Source of the DNA: an uncultured Acidobacteriota bacterium
GTDB taxonomy: Bacteria; Acidobacteriota; UBA6911; RPQK01; JAJDTT01
Direction of reading: 5' to 3'
Assembly: GCA_951812665.1 (NCBI GenBank)
Contig: CATOST010000007.1
Location: 1-64,000, forward strand
Length of the DNA stretch: 64,000 nt
Below the pieces are notes generated by a model. It searched no databases. It worked only from the letters and a program-made list of their open reading frames with translations, and was not told the origin of the DNA. Positions 42,420 through 49,988 of the stretch are shown here, piece after piece; positions within the stretch are counted from its first letter, which is position 1, and each line of letters opens with the position of its first letter. Both the position numbers and the translations under genes were made by a program.

Positions 42420-44392
42420 TGCTCGTACTCCTTCTTGCCTTCGCCCGCTGCCGCCCCCTGACCTGTGGACAACATCATAATGGGGACCCGTCCCAGCGGA
42501 AGCGGTGTACCGGTCCGGTCGCCGGCGATAGGTTGGGCCCAGAGACGGACGAGCTGAGGCATCCCGGTGGCGGGGGCGTCCGCGTCCGCCACGAAGGCCA
42601 TGGTCACTCCCTTTCGAACCGGACGGAATCGAGTCAGGTCGCCGAGATTGCCGCTTTCCAATCCCATGGGGAAATAATAGGCGCCCTTGAGCAGAGAGGT
42701 GGTGTAAGGGGCCGGCGTGGCCGGTAGAACCCGGACGCTGCCGGGAAGGTTGTCCGCCGAAACGGCGACTCCGCCCTCGAAACCCTCCTCCAGGTCGCAG
42801 ACCACGGTGAAGGTCTTGCTCTGGCCCGGCTCCAGGTTCACCCGGTCCGTAGTGGGCCCCAACCTTCGCCCCTTGACTCCCAGAACGTACTCCACCCGGC
42901 CCACATGTGGGATCGTGGGACGAATCATCAACCGGTAGACCAAGTCGGATCCTCCCCTGCGAGAGGTCAGGTCCCGGATCTGGAGCCGGTAGACCCCGTC
43001 TTGCTGGAAGGTGAAGACCGTCTTGCGCTCCGTCGATTTGCTGACGTCGTCGCCGTCCCCGCCGTATTCGAAGTGGATGTTGTTGAAGACTTGTTCCCCG
43101 TCCGGGCCTGAAACCCAGATCCAAGGATTGAATTGGGGAGGCGCCGCCTTGGGGGTTTCGACCTCGAATGCCAGACCCTCCCCGGCTTTCACCCGGAAGC
43201 GATAGGTGTCCACGTCTCCGGGCGGGTCGATGGTCCCCGTCAGGAGCACGGCGGTGGAGACTTCCGGACCCTCCGTGTCATTGGGTTCCTGCTCCTCCAA
43301 AAGAGAGATGACCCGATCATGCTCCGTGTCTCCCTGGGTCTCCAGTTCGGCTTCGGCGTCTCCCGGTCCGGAGGCGGGAGCGACGCTTCGAGCTGCCAGC
43401 AGCTTCAGACGGTCGGGTTCAAGGGGCTTATGGAACGCGCCATGTTGAGCGTACGCCCCCGAGTCCCGTTCCAGCCAGTCGGCCGGATCGGGATGGGCGG
43501 GCTGGCCCAGAACCGTGGAAGAGTCCGGAGGCTCGGTGCCGATCCTGAGCAGGTAGACGAAGTCGGGATTGCCCTCACCCAGGAAGGAGCCCATGGAAAC
43601 CAGGTAGCGGCCGGCATTTCGGAACCGGTGCGTCGGCTTGGGGAAGACGGCGAACTGAGCGCCCCAGCCCTGCCGCCGCGACTGGAGCACCGGAACCCAC
43701 GAGAGCGGACGGGACTCCCAGGGCAGCCTGAGGAGGCGGTCCGGGTCGAACCAGCTTCCGGTGGGGGCGTAGAGGTTCAACTCCGCCTCCGCGCTGTAGG
43801 GAATGTAGATGGGGAACGAAGCAAAAGTTTGGAAGTGGAACTGCTCGCCCGCTTCCGCCTGGAATGCGTAGAAGTCGAGTTCCCCGTTGGCCTTGGTGGT
43901 GCCGGCGATGACGACCGGCGCCTGAACCGTCTGGTGCTCCACCCCCTCCTGCTCCAGCACAAGGGGTTCGCTGAAGACCTGGAAATTCAGGGCGTTGGAC
44001 ATGCCGCGCGGCGTGACGATCCGAAACCGGTGAAGCCCGACCTCGGCGTCCTCGCGGATCCGGAGTTGCAACCGGGCTCGATGTCCGGCCAACTCGGTCT
44101 GCTTGGCCTGCGGGTCCCGCTCCACCAACTCATCCGGTTCCGATTCCCGGATCTCCTCCAGGCCCAGAAACCGGATCTCCACGTCGTCGCATTCGAACCA
44201 GCCGGCGTAGGTCCCGTCCATGTGCCGGCCCCGGACCGACACTTCAAGCGTCGTGCCCCGTTCTCCCCCCAAGGGAAAGGCGGAGAGGGTCTTGGGCTCC
44301 TTGGGCGCGGCCTTTCCGGCATCGTCCGCGGCCCGGGAGTCACCCGGAATGACCAGCAAACCTGCAGCTAACAGAAGTCTGATATTGAACAT
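42416..44392 (-). CDS. Exported PPC-like beta-domain protein, first gene of the DUF1549/DUF1501 operon
   Basis: 658 aa with a Sec signal (MFNIRLLLAAGLLVIPGDSRA). It is beta-rich with at least two pre-peptidase C-terminal-like domains. One is around 'GELDFYAFQAEAGEQFHFQTFA' and the other around 'EQEPNDTEGPEVSTAVLLTGTIDPPGDVDTYRF', each ending in a 'GRYLVSMGS' or 'GVYRLQIRDLTSRRGGSDLVYRL' strand. Such proteins regularly precede DUF1549/DUF1553 genes and may bind glycans or peptides at the surface. Its stop overlaps the next start by four bases, indicating translational coupling. It is divergent from the metallophosphatase gene. Confidence 0.75.
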   Translation of the reverse strand: MFNIRLLLAAGLLVIPGDSRAADDAGKAAPKEPKTLSAFPLGGERGTTLEVSVRGRHMDGTYAGWFECDDVEIRFLGLEEIRESEPDELVERDPQAKQTELAGHRARLQLRIREDAEVGLHRFRIVTPRGMSNALNFQVFSEPLVLEQEGVEHQTVQAPVVIAGTTKANGELDFYAFQAEAGEQFHFQTFASFPIYIPYSAEAELNLYAPTGSWFDPDRLLRLPWESRPLSWVPVLQSRRQGWGAQFAVFPKPTHRFRNAGRYLVSMGSFLGEGNPDFVYLLRIGTEPPDSSTVLGQPAHPDPADWLERDSGAYAQHGAFHKPLEPDRLKLLAARSVAPASGPGDAEAELETQGDTEHDRVISLLEEQEPNDTEGPEVSTAVLLTGTIDPPGDVDTYRFRVKAGEGLAFEVETPKAAPPQFNPWIWVSGPDGEQVFNNIHFEYGGDGDDVSKSTERKTVFTFQQDGVYRLQIRDLTSRRGGSDLVYRLMIRPTIPHVGRVEYVLGVKGRRLGPTTDRVNLEPGQSKTFTVVCDLEEGFEGGVAVSADNLPGSVRVLPATPAPYTTSLLKGAYYFPMGLESGNLGDLTRFRPVRKGVTMAFVADADAPATGMPQLVRLWAQPIAGDRTGTPLPLGRVPIMMLSTGQGAAAGEGKKEYEQ

Positions 44393-44582
44393 GGTTCCGG
44401 ACCGATAATCGGAGCCATGCTACCACATGGTACGGCGATTTTCCGTGGTCCCGCGCCTCGTTTCTGCAGACGGTTTGCATCGTAGTAGACTGGGAGGCGG
44501 TGAAGGTCGGCAATGCCGAAACCAGCGGCCGTTTCGTTGGAAGGATACCGGTGTCCGCACAAAAGACGGGAGGAGTGAGACA

Positions 44583-45770
44583 TTGAATTGTCCGTCAAGT
44601 CCTAGATTTTCATCTCGATTGCGACTCGTTCGAATGTTGTTGCTTGCACTGTTTCCGCTCTGGCTCCAGCTCTCCTGCGGTGAATCGGTCCCTTCCCAGG
44701 AGGAGAAGGAGCGGAGCCTGGTGGTTCCGCCACCCGATCTCAAGGTGGCCTTCATCGGAGACTCGGGATACGGTCCGCGGACCGACCGGGTTTTGGAACT
44801 GATCCGCCGGGAGGGTGCCCATCTGGTTCTCCACCAGGGAGACCTCGGGTATGACGAAGGCAACCTGAAAGCGCCGGTGAACTGGCACTCGGGGATCGAG
44901 CGGATTCTGGACGCGGGTGTCGAGGGAGGCCGGTTTCCCTATCTGTACAGCGTCGGCAACCACGACGTCCGCCACTGGCGCCAGCGGGACCCACCGGGAT
45001 ACAGCCGGATTCTCCAGGAACGGGTGGACGGGACGCCGGGGCTGGAGTGCACCGGGGATCTGGGAGTGAAGTCCTCCTGCACCTACCAGGGACTCTACCT
45101 GGTGCTCTCGGGAGTGGGTTCCATGGGCCAGGGGCACCGGCGGTACCTGTCCGATGCCCTGGAGGAGGGCGAGGACTTCCTCTGGAGAATCGCCTCCTGG
45201 CACAAGAACCAGCAGGACATGCAGGCGGGCGGGAAACGGGACGATACCGGCTGGGGTGTGTACCGGGATTGCCAGGAAGCCGGAGCCATCATCGCCACCG
45301 GGCACGAGCACTCCTATTCCCGGAGCTACACCCTGACCGATCTGGGCAACGAGGAGGCGGGCCACGGAGCCACCGGGTCCCCCGAACAAGTGGCGCTGGG
45401 GAAGGGAAAGACCTTCGTCCTGGTCAACGGACTCGGGGGCAAGAGCGGACGGGACTACCACTGCGAGCAGCACGAGGACGACACCTGGTGGGCCTCCGTC
45501 TTCACCCGGAACTACTGGATCCAGAACGGCGAAGTCAAGGAGAAGAACTGCTCGGAAATGGACCCCGAGGGCAAGCAGTATGCCCAGACGGTTCAGGAGT
45601 ATGCGGACGGCGCCCTGTTCATCACCTTCAATCCGGGTGGCCAGACTCACCTGGCCCGGGGCGAATTCCTGACGGTGGAGGGAGACCGGATCGACGAGTT
45701 CGAGATCGTGAACGAGCGGAGCCCGGAGGCTGCGGTCAGCGCGGCCGGAAGCACCCGAGAAGGCGGATGA
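44583..45770 (+). CDS. Metallophosphatase (purple-acid-phosphatase-like) lipoprotein candidate
   Basis: 395 aa from TTG 44583, preceded by GGAGG at eight bases. An upstream ATG in frame would add a non-conserved Arg-rich leader. The signal segment 'MLLLALFPLWLQLSCGES' ends in a Cys (residue 32) that may be lipidated. Calcineurin-like phosphoesterase motifs are present: D60 ('FIGDSGYG'), D87 ('HQGDLGY'), 'GNHD' (125-128), 'SWHKNQQ' and 'GHEHSYSR'. These are two-metal phosphomonoesterase or diesterase ligands. It acts outside the cytoplasm. Its stop overlaps the next gene's ATG in an ATGA junction, so both are co-translated. Confidence 0.8.
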   Translation: MNCPSSPRFSSRLRLVRMLLLALFPLWLQLSCGESVPSQEEKERSLVVPPPDLKVAFIGDSGYGPRTDRVLELIRREGAHLVLHQGDLGYDEGNLKAPVNWHSGIERILDAGVEGGRFPYLYSVGNHDVRHWRQRDPPGYSRILQERVDGTPGLECTGDLGVKSSCTYQGLYLVLSGVGSMGQGHRRYLSDALEEGEDFLWRIASWHKNQQDMQAGGKRDDTGWGVYRDCQEAGAIIATGHEHSYSRSYTLTDLGNEEAGHGATGSPEQVALGKGKTFVLVNGLGGKSGRDYHCEQHEDDTWWASVFTRNYWIQNGEVKEKNCSEMDPEGKQYAQTVQEYADGALFITFNPGGQTHLARGEFLTVEGDRIDEFEIVNERSPEAAVSAAGSTREGG

Positions 45771-46696
45771 AAAGGCGCGACGCCTTTAAATTGATGGCAG
45801 GAGGTCTGATGGCCAGAGGCCTCTGGGGCCGGTCCGGAAGCGGGCGGCTGCGGGCCGCCCCGGACTTCCGATTCCGTTACATCCTGGCGTCCAGCCTCTA
45901 TGGAACGTTGAAGCTGAAGGAGATCCTTCCCGAGGTGTCGCGGACAGGCTGCCGCTTCATCGACATCTGGCCCCGGGGCCATGCCGACCAGCGGGAGCAG
46001 ATCGAGGATATGGGGCACGAGGCATTTGGCCAGCTGCTGCGAGAGCACGGGGTCCAGGTGGGAATCCTGACCCACTACGACCTGGGGCCGTTCGGTCTTC
46101 AGGAGGAGATGAAGGTCGGCCGCCAGTGGGGGACCCGGATCTTGATCTGCGGCAGCGTCAAGCGAACCGGCGAGGGTCCGGAATCGCTCAAGACCGAAAT
46201 CGACGCGTTCATCGAGAAGATGAAGCCCCATGTGGCCGCTGCCGAGGAGGCCGGAGTGACCATCGGCATCGAGAACCACGGTTCGGCCCTGATCCGGAGC
46301 CCGGAATCCATTCGCTACTTGGCCGAGAGGTCTCCCTCACCTCGTCTGGGGATCGCTCTGGCTCCTTACCACCTGCCCCAGGATCCGGAACTCGTCGCCG
46401 GACTCATTCGGGATCTGGGGCCGAAGTTGGTTCATTTCTACGCTTGGGAACATGGCAAGGGCGCCATGAAGAAGCTCCCCAAGGAAGAAGAGATGGAACA
46501 ATTGCCCGGTTTCGGCAGTCTCGACTTCGTCCCCATCGTCCGGGCCCTCAAAGAGACCCGTTACGAGGGTTGGACCTCCATCTTCATGCACCCGGTCCCC
46601 CGGGGGATTCCCATCCTGCCCACGGCCCGGGAGGTCACGGAAGCCGTGAACAGGTCTCGCCGGTACCTGGAGGATTGTCTGCAGGCGGTGTCCTGA
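45767..46696 (+). CDS. Tat-exported xylose-isomerase-like TIM barrel protein
   Basis: 309 aa from ATG 45767, overlapping the previous stop by four bases. The leader 'MKRRDAFKLMAGGLMARGL' is Tat-like. The rest reads as the AP-endonuclease-2/xylose-isomerase-like fold: 'GCRFIDIWPRGHADQ', 'GILTHYDLGPFGLQEEM', 'VTIGIENHGSALIRS' (metal Glu and His), 'LGIALAPYHLPQ', 'LVHFYAWEHGKG' and 'SLDFVPIVRALKETRYEGW'. These domains isomerise or epimerise sugars or keto acids with a divalent metal. An exported version is common in this group of bacteria and its role is unclear. Translationally coupled to the phosphatase, perhaps acting on the released sugar. Confidence 0.8.
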   Translation: MKRRDAFKLMAGGLMARGLWGRSGSGRLRAAPDFRFRYILASSLYGTLKLKEILPEVSRTGCRFIDIWPRGHADQREQIEDMGHEAFGQLLREHGVQVGILTHYDLGPFGLQEEMKVGRQWGTRILICGSVKRTGEGPESLKTEIDAFIEKMKPHVAAAEEAGVTIGIENHGSALIRSPESIRYLAERSPSPRLGIALAPYHLPQDPELVAGLIRDLGPKLVHFYAWEHGKGAMKKLPKEEEMEQLPGFGSLDFVPIVRALKETRYEGWTSIFMHPVPRGIPILPTAREVTEAVNRSRRYLEDCLQAVS

Positions 46697-46732
46697 GCGG
46701 GGAGCCGGTGCCAGCGGAGGAGGGGACGATCC

Positions 46733-46960
46733 ATGGTTGAACTGAAGATTCGAAGATTTGGCAACCGACTCGGCGTCATCCTTCCCAAAGAGATCATCGA
46801 CCGGCTACGGGCGAAAGACGGGGAGACACTGTTCCTGATCGAAGCTCCTGACGGAGGCTACCGACTGACATCCGACGAACCCGCGTTCAAGGAGAAACTG
46901 GTGAAGGCCGAAGACATCATCGGCCGCTATTGCGACACTTTGCGTGAACTAGCAAATTGA
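46733..46960 (+). CDS. AbrB/MazE-type antitoxin, toxin partner lost
   Basis: 75 aa, ATG behind GGAGGAGGGG. The N-terminal half is an AbrB/SpoVT swapped-hairpin DNA-binding domain ('LKIRRFGNRLGVILPKEIIDRLRAKDGE'), and the C-terminal half is a helix for toxin binding. By eye 53 of 75 residues match the antitoxin at 49295. The DNA just upstream (GGACGATCCATGGTTGAACT) also matches. Directly downstream only a short frameshifted piece of the Doc-type toxin remains, so this is an orphan antitoxin that could still bind the other copy's operator or toxin. Confidence 0.85.
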   Translation: MVELKIRRFGNRLGVILPKEIIDRLRAKDGETLFLIEAPDGGYRLTSDEPAFKEKLVKAEDIIGRYCDTLRELAN

Positions 46961-47013
46961 CACATCCTGTCTTGAATCGAACCGCGAGACTTGCTGATTC
47001 TGCATTGTCCGCA
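46957..47013 (+). pseudogene. Remnant of a Doc-type toxin gene (first about 19 codons)
   Basis: After the antitoxin the DNA aligns with the start of the intact doc gene at 49519, with one extra base near 46974. Past that base, the shifted frame reads I-E-P-R-D-L-L-I-L-H, against I-E-T-R-D-V-L-A-L-H in the intact toxin. Similarity ends near 47013, so the Fic/Doc core (HPFxDGNKRTG) is missing and the toxin is inactive. The remnant abuts the 3' end of the minus-strand enolase-superfamily gene. Confidence 0.75.
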
Positions 47014-47049
47014 CCGGAGAAGAGGGGGACAGTCTGGTGTTGTTCCGAG

Positions 47050-48264
47050 TCACGAAGACCGGGTTACATTCACTTTGCCTGCGACTGCCCTGACTGCAGA
47101 CTCGTCGAGTTCGAGGCCCAAGCCCGGTCCGTTGGGCACGATGTACTCGGCGCCGTCGACTTTGAGGGGCCGATCGAGATAGCGGTTGGCAACCGAGAAG
47201 ACTGCCGGGTTGTACTCGGCGAGCCCGACATTGCTTGACGCAGCAGCGAATTGCAGGGCCGCGGCAATCTGGGGTCCCATGGCAATGCTGATGTGGGGGA
47301 CGATCCGGGCGCCGGCGCCCATGTCCCGCGCCAGGCCGGCCGCTTCGGTAATGCCCCACCGGCCGATGTCAGGCTGCAACCACCGGGCGCAGCCGCACGC
47401 CAGGAATGGAGCCAGCTCGTACCGCGTACGATAGCTCTCGCCCAAAGCGATCGGCGTGCGGATTTCAGCCGCCAGAACGGCGTGGTCGGCCGGGGATTCC
47501 GGAGCAAGCGGGCATTCGAGCCACAGGGACCCGCGATCGTCGAGTTTTCGGCCAAAGCCACCCGCCGAGGCCCCGTCAAGCCGCCAGAGAGCGTCCACCG
47601 CGATGGAAGCCTCCGGACCCAAGGCAGCGCGCAGGCGGTCGATGAGATCGAACAATTCTGCTTCCGTGCGGTCGTAGAACAGCTTGAAGATTCGAAATCC
47701 CGCGTCCCAGGCCTCCCGGGCCCGCTCGACCCGATCCGCGTTCGTTGCGCCGGGTAGCCCCGAGAGGTAGCACGGAATCCTGCTCTTGGGGGCGGAAGAT
47801 GACAGCAGGTCCGCAACCGAAGTCCCACGAGCCTTGCCGGCCAGGTCCCAAAGGGCGATGTCGACTCCGGCAATCGCATCGAGCATGAAGCCGCCCGTCT
47901 GACCGCGAACGCGCATGGTCGAGTACATCCGATTTCGCAACGACCTCACCGTATCGGGAGACCCGTCGAAATCCTGGCCCTCGACCGCCGGACGCAGCAA
48001 TTGATCAATGATCAGGCACGCTATATCCGGAGCGAGCGGGGCCTGGGCCTCTCCCCATCCGCCCAGGCCTGACTCCAGTGTCACCTTGACCAGCGCGGCT
48101 TCGAAATTCACCGAATAGAGCGTGCTGCTCGTTTCCGACCAGCGGTAATCAAAACCACTGGCGGCCAGCTTGGCGGGCGTACCCGCGGTTCCCGTCGCCG
48201 CTTCGACGTCACGCGGCAGCCTGATCGAAAACGCCTCGATCAAAGCGATTCGATCTACCGGCAT
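47050..48264 (-). CDS. Enolase-superfamily (MR/MLE) enzyme
   Basis: 404 aa. The capping domain ('LIEAFSIRLPRDV', 'VTLESGLGGWGEA') and barrel are complete. Candidate catalytic residues are K194 ('IFKLFYD'), metal ligands D224 ('AVDALW'), E250 ('LECPL') and E276 ('LGESY'), and H324 ('IVPHISIAMGP'). The Ile-Val-Pro-His pattern and the D/E/E set suit an acid-sugar dehydratase of the glucarate/galactonate sort or a related racemase. Its start overlaps the end of the DHDPS-family gene by ten bases, so the two are translated together. A dehydratase giving a 2-keto-3-deoxy acid followed by a lyase acting on it is the natural reading. Substrate unknown. Confidence 0.85.
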   Translation of the reverse strand: MPVDRIALIEAFSIRLPRDVEAATGTAGTPAKLAASGFDYRWSETSSTLYSVNFEAALVKVTLESGLGGWGEAQAPLAPDIACLIIDQLLRPAVEGQDFDGSPDTVRSLRNRMYSTMRVRGQTGGFMLDAIAGVDIALWDLAGKARGTSVADLLSSSAPKSRIPCYLSGLPGATNADRVERAREAWDAGFRIFKLFYDRTEAELFDLIDRLRAALGPEASIAVDALWRLDGASAGGFGRKLDDRGSLWLECPLAPESPADHAVLAAEIRTPIALGESYRTRYELAPFLACGCARWLQPDIGRWGITEAAGLARDMGAGARIVPHISIAMGPQIAAALQFAAASSNVGLAEYNPAVFSVANRYLDRPLKVDGAEYIVPNGPGLGLELDESAVRAVAGKVNVTRSS

Positions 48265-49166
48265 GGCGGACTGTTCGACCCCACTAACGATCGCAGAGCA
48301 TCAAGCTCCCTCAACCCGTATTCATCAAGCGACCGGGTTGGATGGCGGACCATGGCGCTCTCCAGAACTCCCGCATGCACGAGATTGTGTTTCATTGCCG
48401 AAACGCCCAGTCCGGGCTGCAATTCATACCGGATCAGGGGCAGCGCCCGCTGGAACGCGCTCCATGCCGAATCGAACTCGCCATTCTCAAGCGCGCTCCA
48501 GATCGAGCAGTAGACCGAAACCAGGTCGCTGCCCGGCATGGTTCCCCGGGACCCCCTCTGCCACTCCTCGATCATGAACTGCCCGTTCAGTCCTCCGAAC
48601 AGCGTCAGCGTGTCGCCGGCGGCTTCGAGTGTCGTGGTGATCTTCGGGGCGGTCGGCGGAGCCTCGATCTTCGCGTACTCCACATGCTCGATTTCCCGAG
48701 CCATTCTTGCGAGCAGCGTCGGGGGCATAGCCACCTGCGTGAGCAGGGGCGCATCCTGCACCATGATCGGAATTCCAACCGCATCGCTGATCGCGGAATA
48801 GAAGAACAACAGGCCGTCCGCATCGGGGCGCAAGTAGTACGGCGGCAGGACCATCAAGCCTGCCGCACCGAGGCCCTCCGCTTCTTTGCAGGCTTCGACG
48901 GCGGCTTCCGTACCGGTGGCGCCCACGCCGGCTATCACCGGGGCCCTGCCGTCCAAATGCCGCACGAGCGCATCGAGCAACCGGCGCTTCTCTGAAGGCA
49001 GGAGAGTGTAGCCCTCCCCGGCGTTACCGAAGACGCCGAAGCCGCCCAGGGCTCCCTGCACGTACAGATGGTCAACGAGCCGCAGCAGGCCGGCCACGGC
49101 GACCTTGCCGTCGTCCTTGAACGGCGTTACGAGGATGGGTGTTACTCCTTGGAAACGTTTCCGCAT
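48255..49166 (-). CDS. DHDPS/NAL-family lyase or dehydratase (2-keto-3-deoxy-acid type)
   Basis: 303 aa from ATG 49166 (GGAG nine bases upstream; longer frame rejected). This is a class I aldolase-fold TIM barrel. It shows 'GVTPILVTPFKDDGKV' at the N-terminus, 'GFGVFGNAGEGYTLLPSEKRRLL' (the GTTGE-type keto-acid loop in altered form), 'MVLPPYYLRP', and the Schiff-base Lys as K166 in 'VEYAKIEAPP'. The usual 'YN-P' tyrosine segment reads 'IMVQDAP', so the proton-relay Tyr of classical DHDPS is replaced, pointing away from lysine biosynthesis. Coupled by a ten-base overlap to the enolase-superfamily enzyme, it probably cleaves or dehydrates the keto-deoxy acid formed by it. Confidence 0.85.
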   Translation of the reverse strand: MRKRFQGVTPILVTPFKDDGKVAVAGLLRLVDHLYVQGALGGFGVFGNAGEGYTLLPSEKRRLLDALVRHLDGRAPVIAGVGATGTEAAVEACKEAEGLGAAGLMVLPPYYLRPDADGLLFFYSAISDAVGIPIMVQDAPLLTQVAMPPTLLARMAREIEHVEYAKIEAPPTAPKITTTLEAAGDTLTLFGGLNGQFMIEEWQRGSRGTMPGSDLVSVYCSIWSALENGEFDSAWSAFQRALPLIRYELQPGLGVSAMKHNLVHAGVLESAMVRHPTRSLDEYGLRELDALRSLVGSNSPPCR

Positions 49167-49250
49167 CTTTATCGTCTCCGTCGTTTCCCAGAGCGGCGTG
49201 GAAGAAACAAACTGTCCCTTACTCGCGCAGACTCCTAGCATAACGGATAA

Positions 49251-49264
49251 ATTGTTATTACAAT
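49251..49264. promoter_or_regulatory. Palindrome upstream of the MazE-Doc operon
   Basis: ATTGT-TATT-ACAAT lies 30 bases upstream of the antitoxin start in an AT-rich patch that also separates it from the divergent DHDPS-family gene. It is well placed to be the antitoxin's autoregulatory operator or a shared control site. Binding is inferred. Confidence 0.45.
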
Positions 49265-49294
49265 AGTTCCAATAGGCCGAGGGAGGGATGATCC

Positions 49295-49522
49295 ATGGTT
49301 GAACTGAAGGTTCGAAAATTTGGCAACTCGCTCGGCGTCATCCTTCCCAAGGCGGTCATCAACCGGCTGCGCACGAAAGACGGGGAACCTCTGTTCCTGA
49401 TCGAAGCTCCAGACGGCAGCTACCAGTTGACGCCCTACGATCCCGCATTCGAAAAGAAAATGGCGAGAGCCGAAGATATTATTGGCCGCTATCGCAACAC
49501 CCTGCGTGCATTGGCCAAGTGA
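49295..49522 (+). CDS. AbrB/MazE-type antitoxin of a Doc toxin pair
   Basis: 75 aa, ATG behind GAGGGAGGG. It has an AbrB-like swapped-hairpin N-terminus ('LKVRKFGNSLGVILPKAVINRLRTKDGE') and a helical toxin-binding C-terminus. The last codon overlaps the doc start (GTGA), so the pair is translationally coupled in the usual antitoxin-first order. It likely represses its own promoter, and the palindrome at 49251 is a candidate site. A second, related antitoxin lies at 46733. Confidence 0.88.
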   Translation: MVELKVRKFGNSLGVILPKAVINRLRTKDGEPLFLIEAPDGSYQLTPYDPAFEKKMARAEDIIGRYRNTLRALAK

Positions 49523-49908
49523 CGGAGCCGGTCTGGATCGAAACGCGAGACGTATTGGCGTTGCACGATCGTCTGCTCGCGCTGCACGGTGGCCCAATTG
49601 GTGTGCGTGACGAGGGGTTGTTGCAATCCGCTCTAGCGCGGCCTCGACAGATCTACGCGTATGCGGAGACCCCCGACATCGTCGACATGGCGAGGGCCTA
49701 TACGGCTGGCATCGTCCGCAACCATCCGTTCGTAGACGGCAACAAGCGTACGGGATTCGTGGTCGGCATTCTGTTCCTGGAGTTGAACGGGTATCGCTTC
49801 ACGGCCACGGAAGAAAGCGCGGCTCGGGCCGTTTTCGAGTTGGCGGCCGGCACACTTGATGAAGCGGGCTACACGGCCTTCCTTCGTGAAAACGTCCGAT
49901 CGGAATGA
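49519..49908 (+). CDS. doc: Doc-type (death-on-curing, Fic fold) toxin
   Basis: 129 aa from GTG 49519, overlapping the antitoxin stop by four bases. The Fic-fold motif HPFVDGNKRTG spans residues 69-79 and is the Doc version (Lys in place of the second Gly of Fic AMP-transferases), which phosphorylates elongation factor EF-Tu and halts translation. 'GGPIGVRDEGLLQSALARPRQ' near the N-terminus is the typical Doc start. The length is normal and nothing is missing, so it appears functional. It is neutralised by the preceding antitoxin. Confidence 0.9.
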   Translation: MTEPVWIETRDVLALHDRLLALHGGPIGVRDEGLLQSALARPRQIYAYAETPDIVDMARAYTAGIVRNHPFVDGNKRTGFVVGILFLELNGYRFTATEESAARAVFELAAGTLDEAGYTAFLRENVRSE

Positions 49909-49940
49909 TTTGGCGGCAAGAGACAGACTGTCTCCTTCTG

Positions 49941-49988
49941 TGTGGTGCGGAATCGGCGCCTGGAAAGACGCCTCCCTCCGCTACCACA
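49941..49988. terminator. Long hairpin between convergent doc and enolase-superfamily genes
   Basis: Nested complementary arms TGTGGT/ACCACA, GCGGA/TCCGC and GGCG/CGCC enclose the loop CCTGGAAAGA. The element sits between convergent genes and overlaps the stop codon of the minus-strand gene, so it could end transcription in both directions. Its core repeats that of the hairpin at 31418. A smaller perfect stem, GAGACAG-A-CTGTCTC, lies just to the left (49919-49933). Confidence 0.7.

Noticed and set aside
42420-43124. N-terminal extension of the DUF1549/DUF1553 protein by about 235 residues
   Set aside because: The extension is antisense-type low-complexity sequence inside the upstream gene. 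The ATGA junction at 42416-42419 gives a start with a signal peptide.
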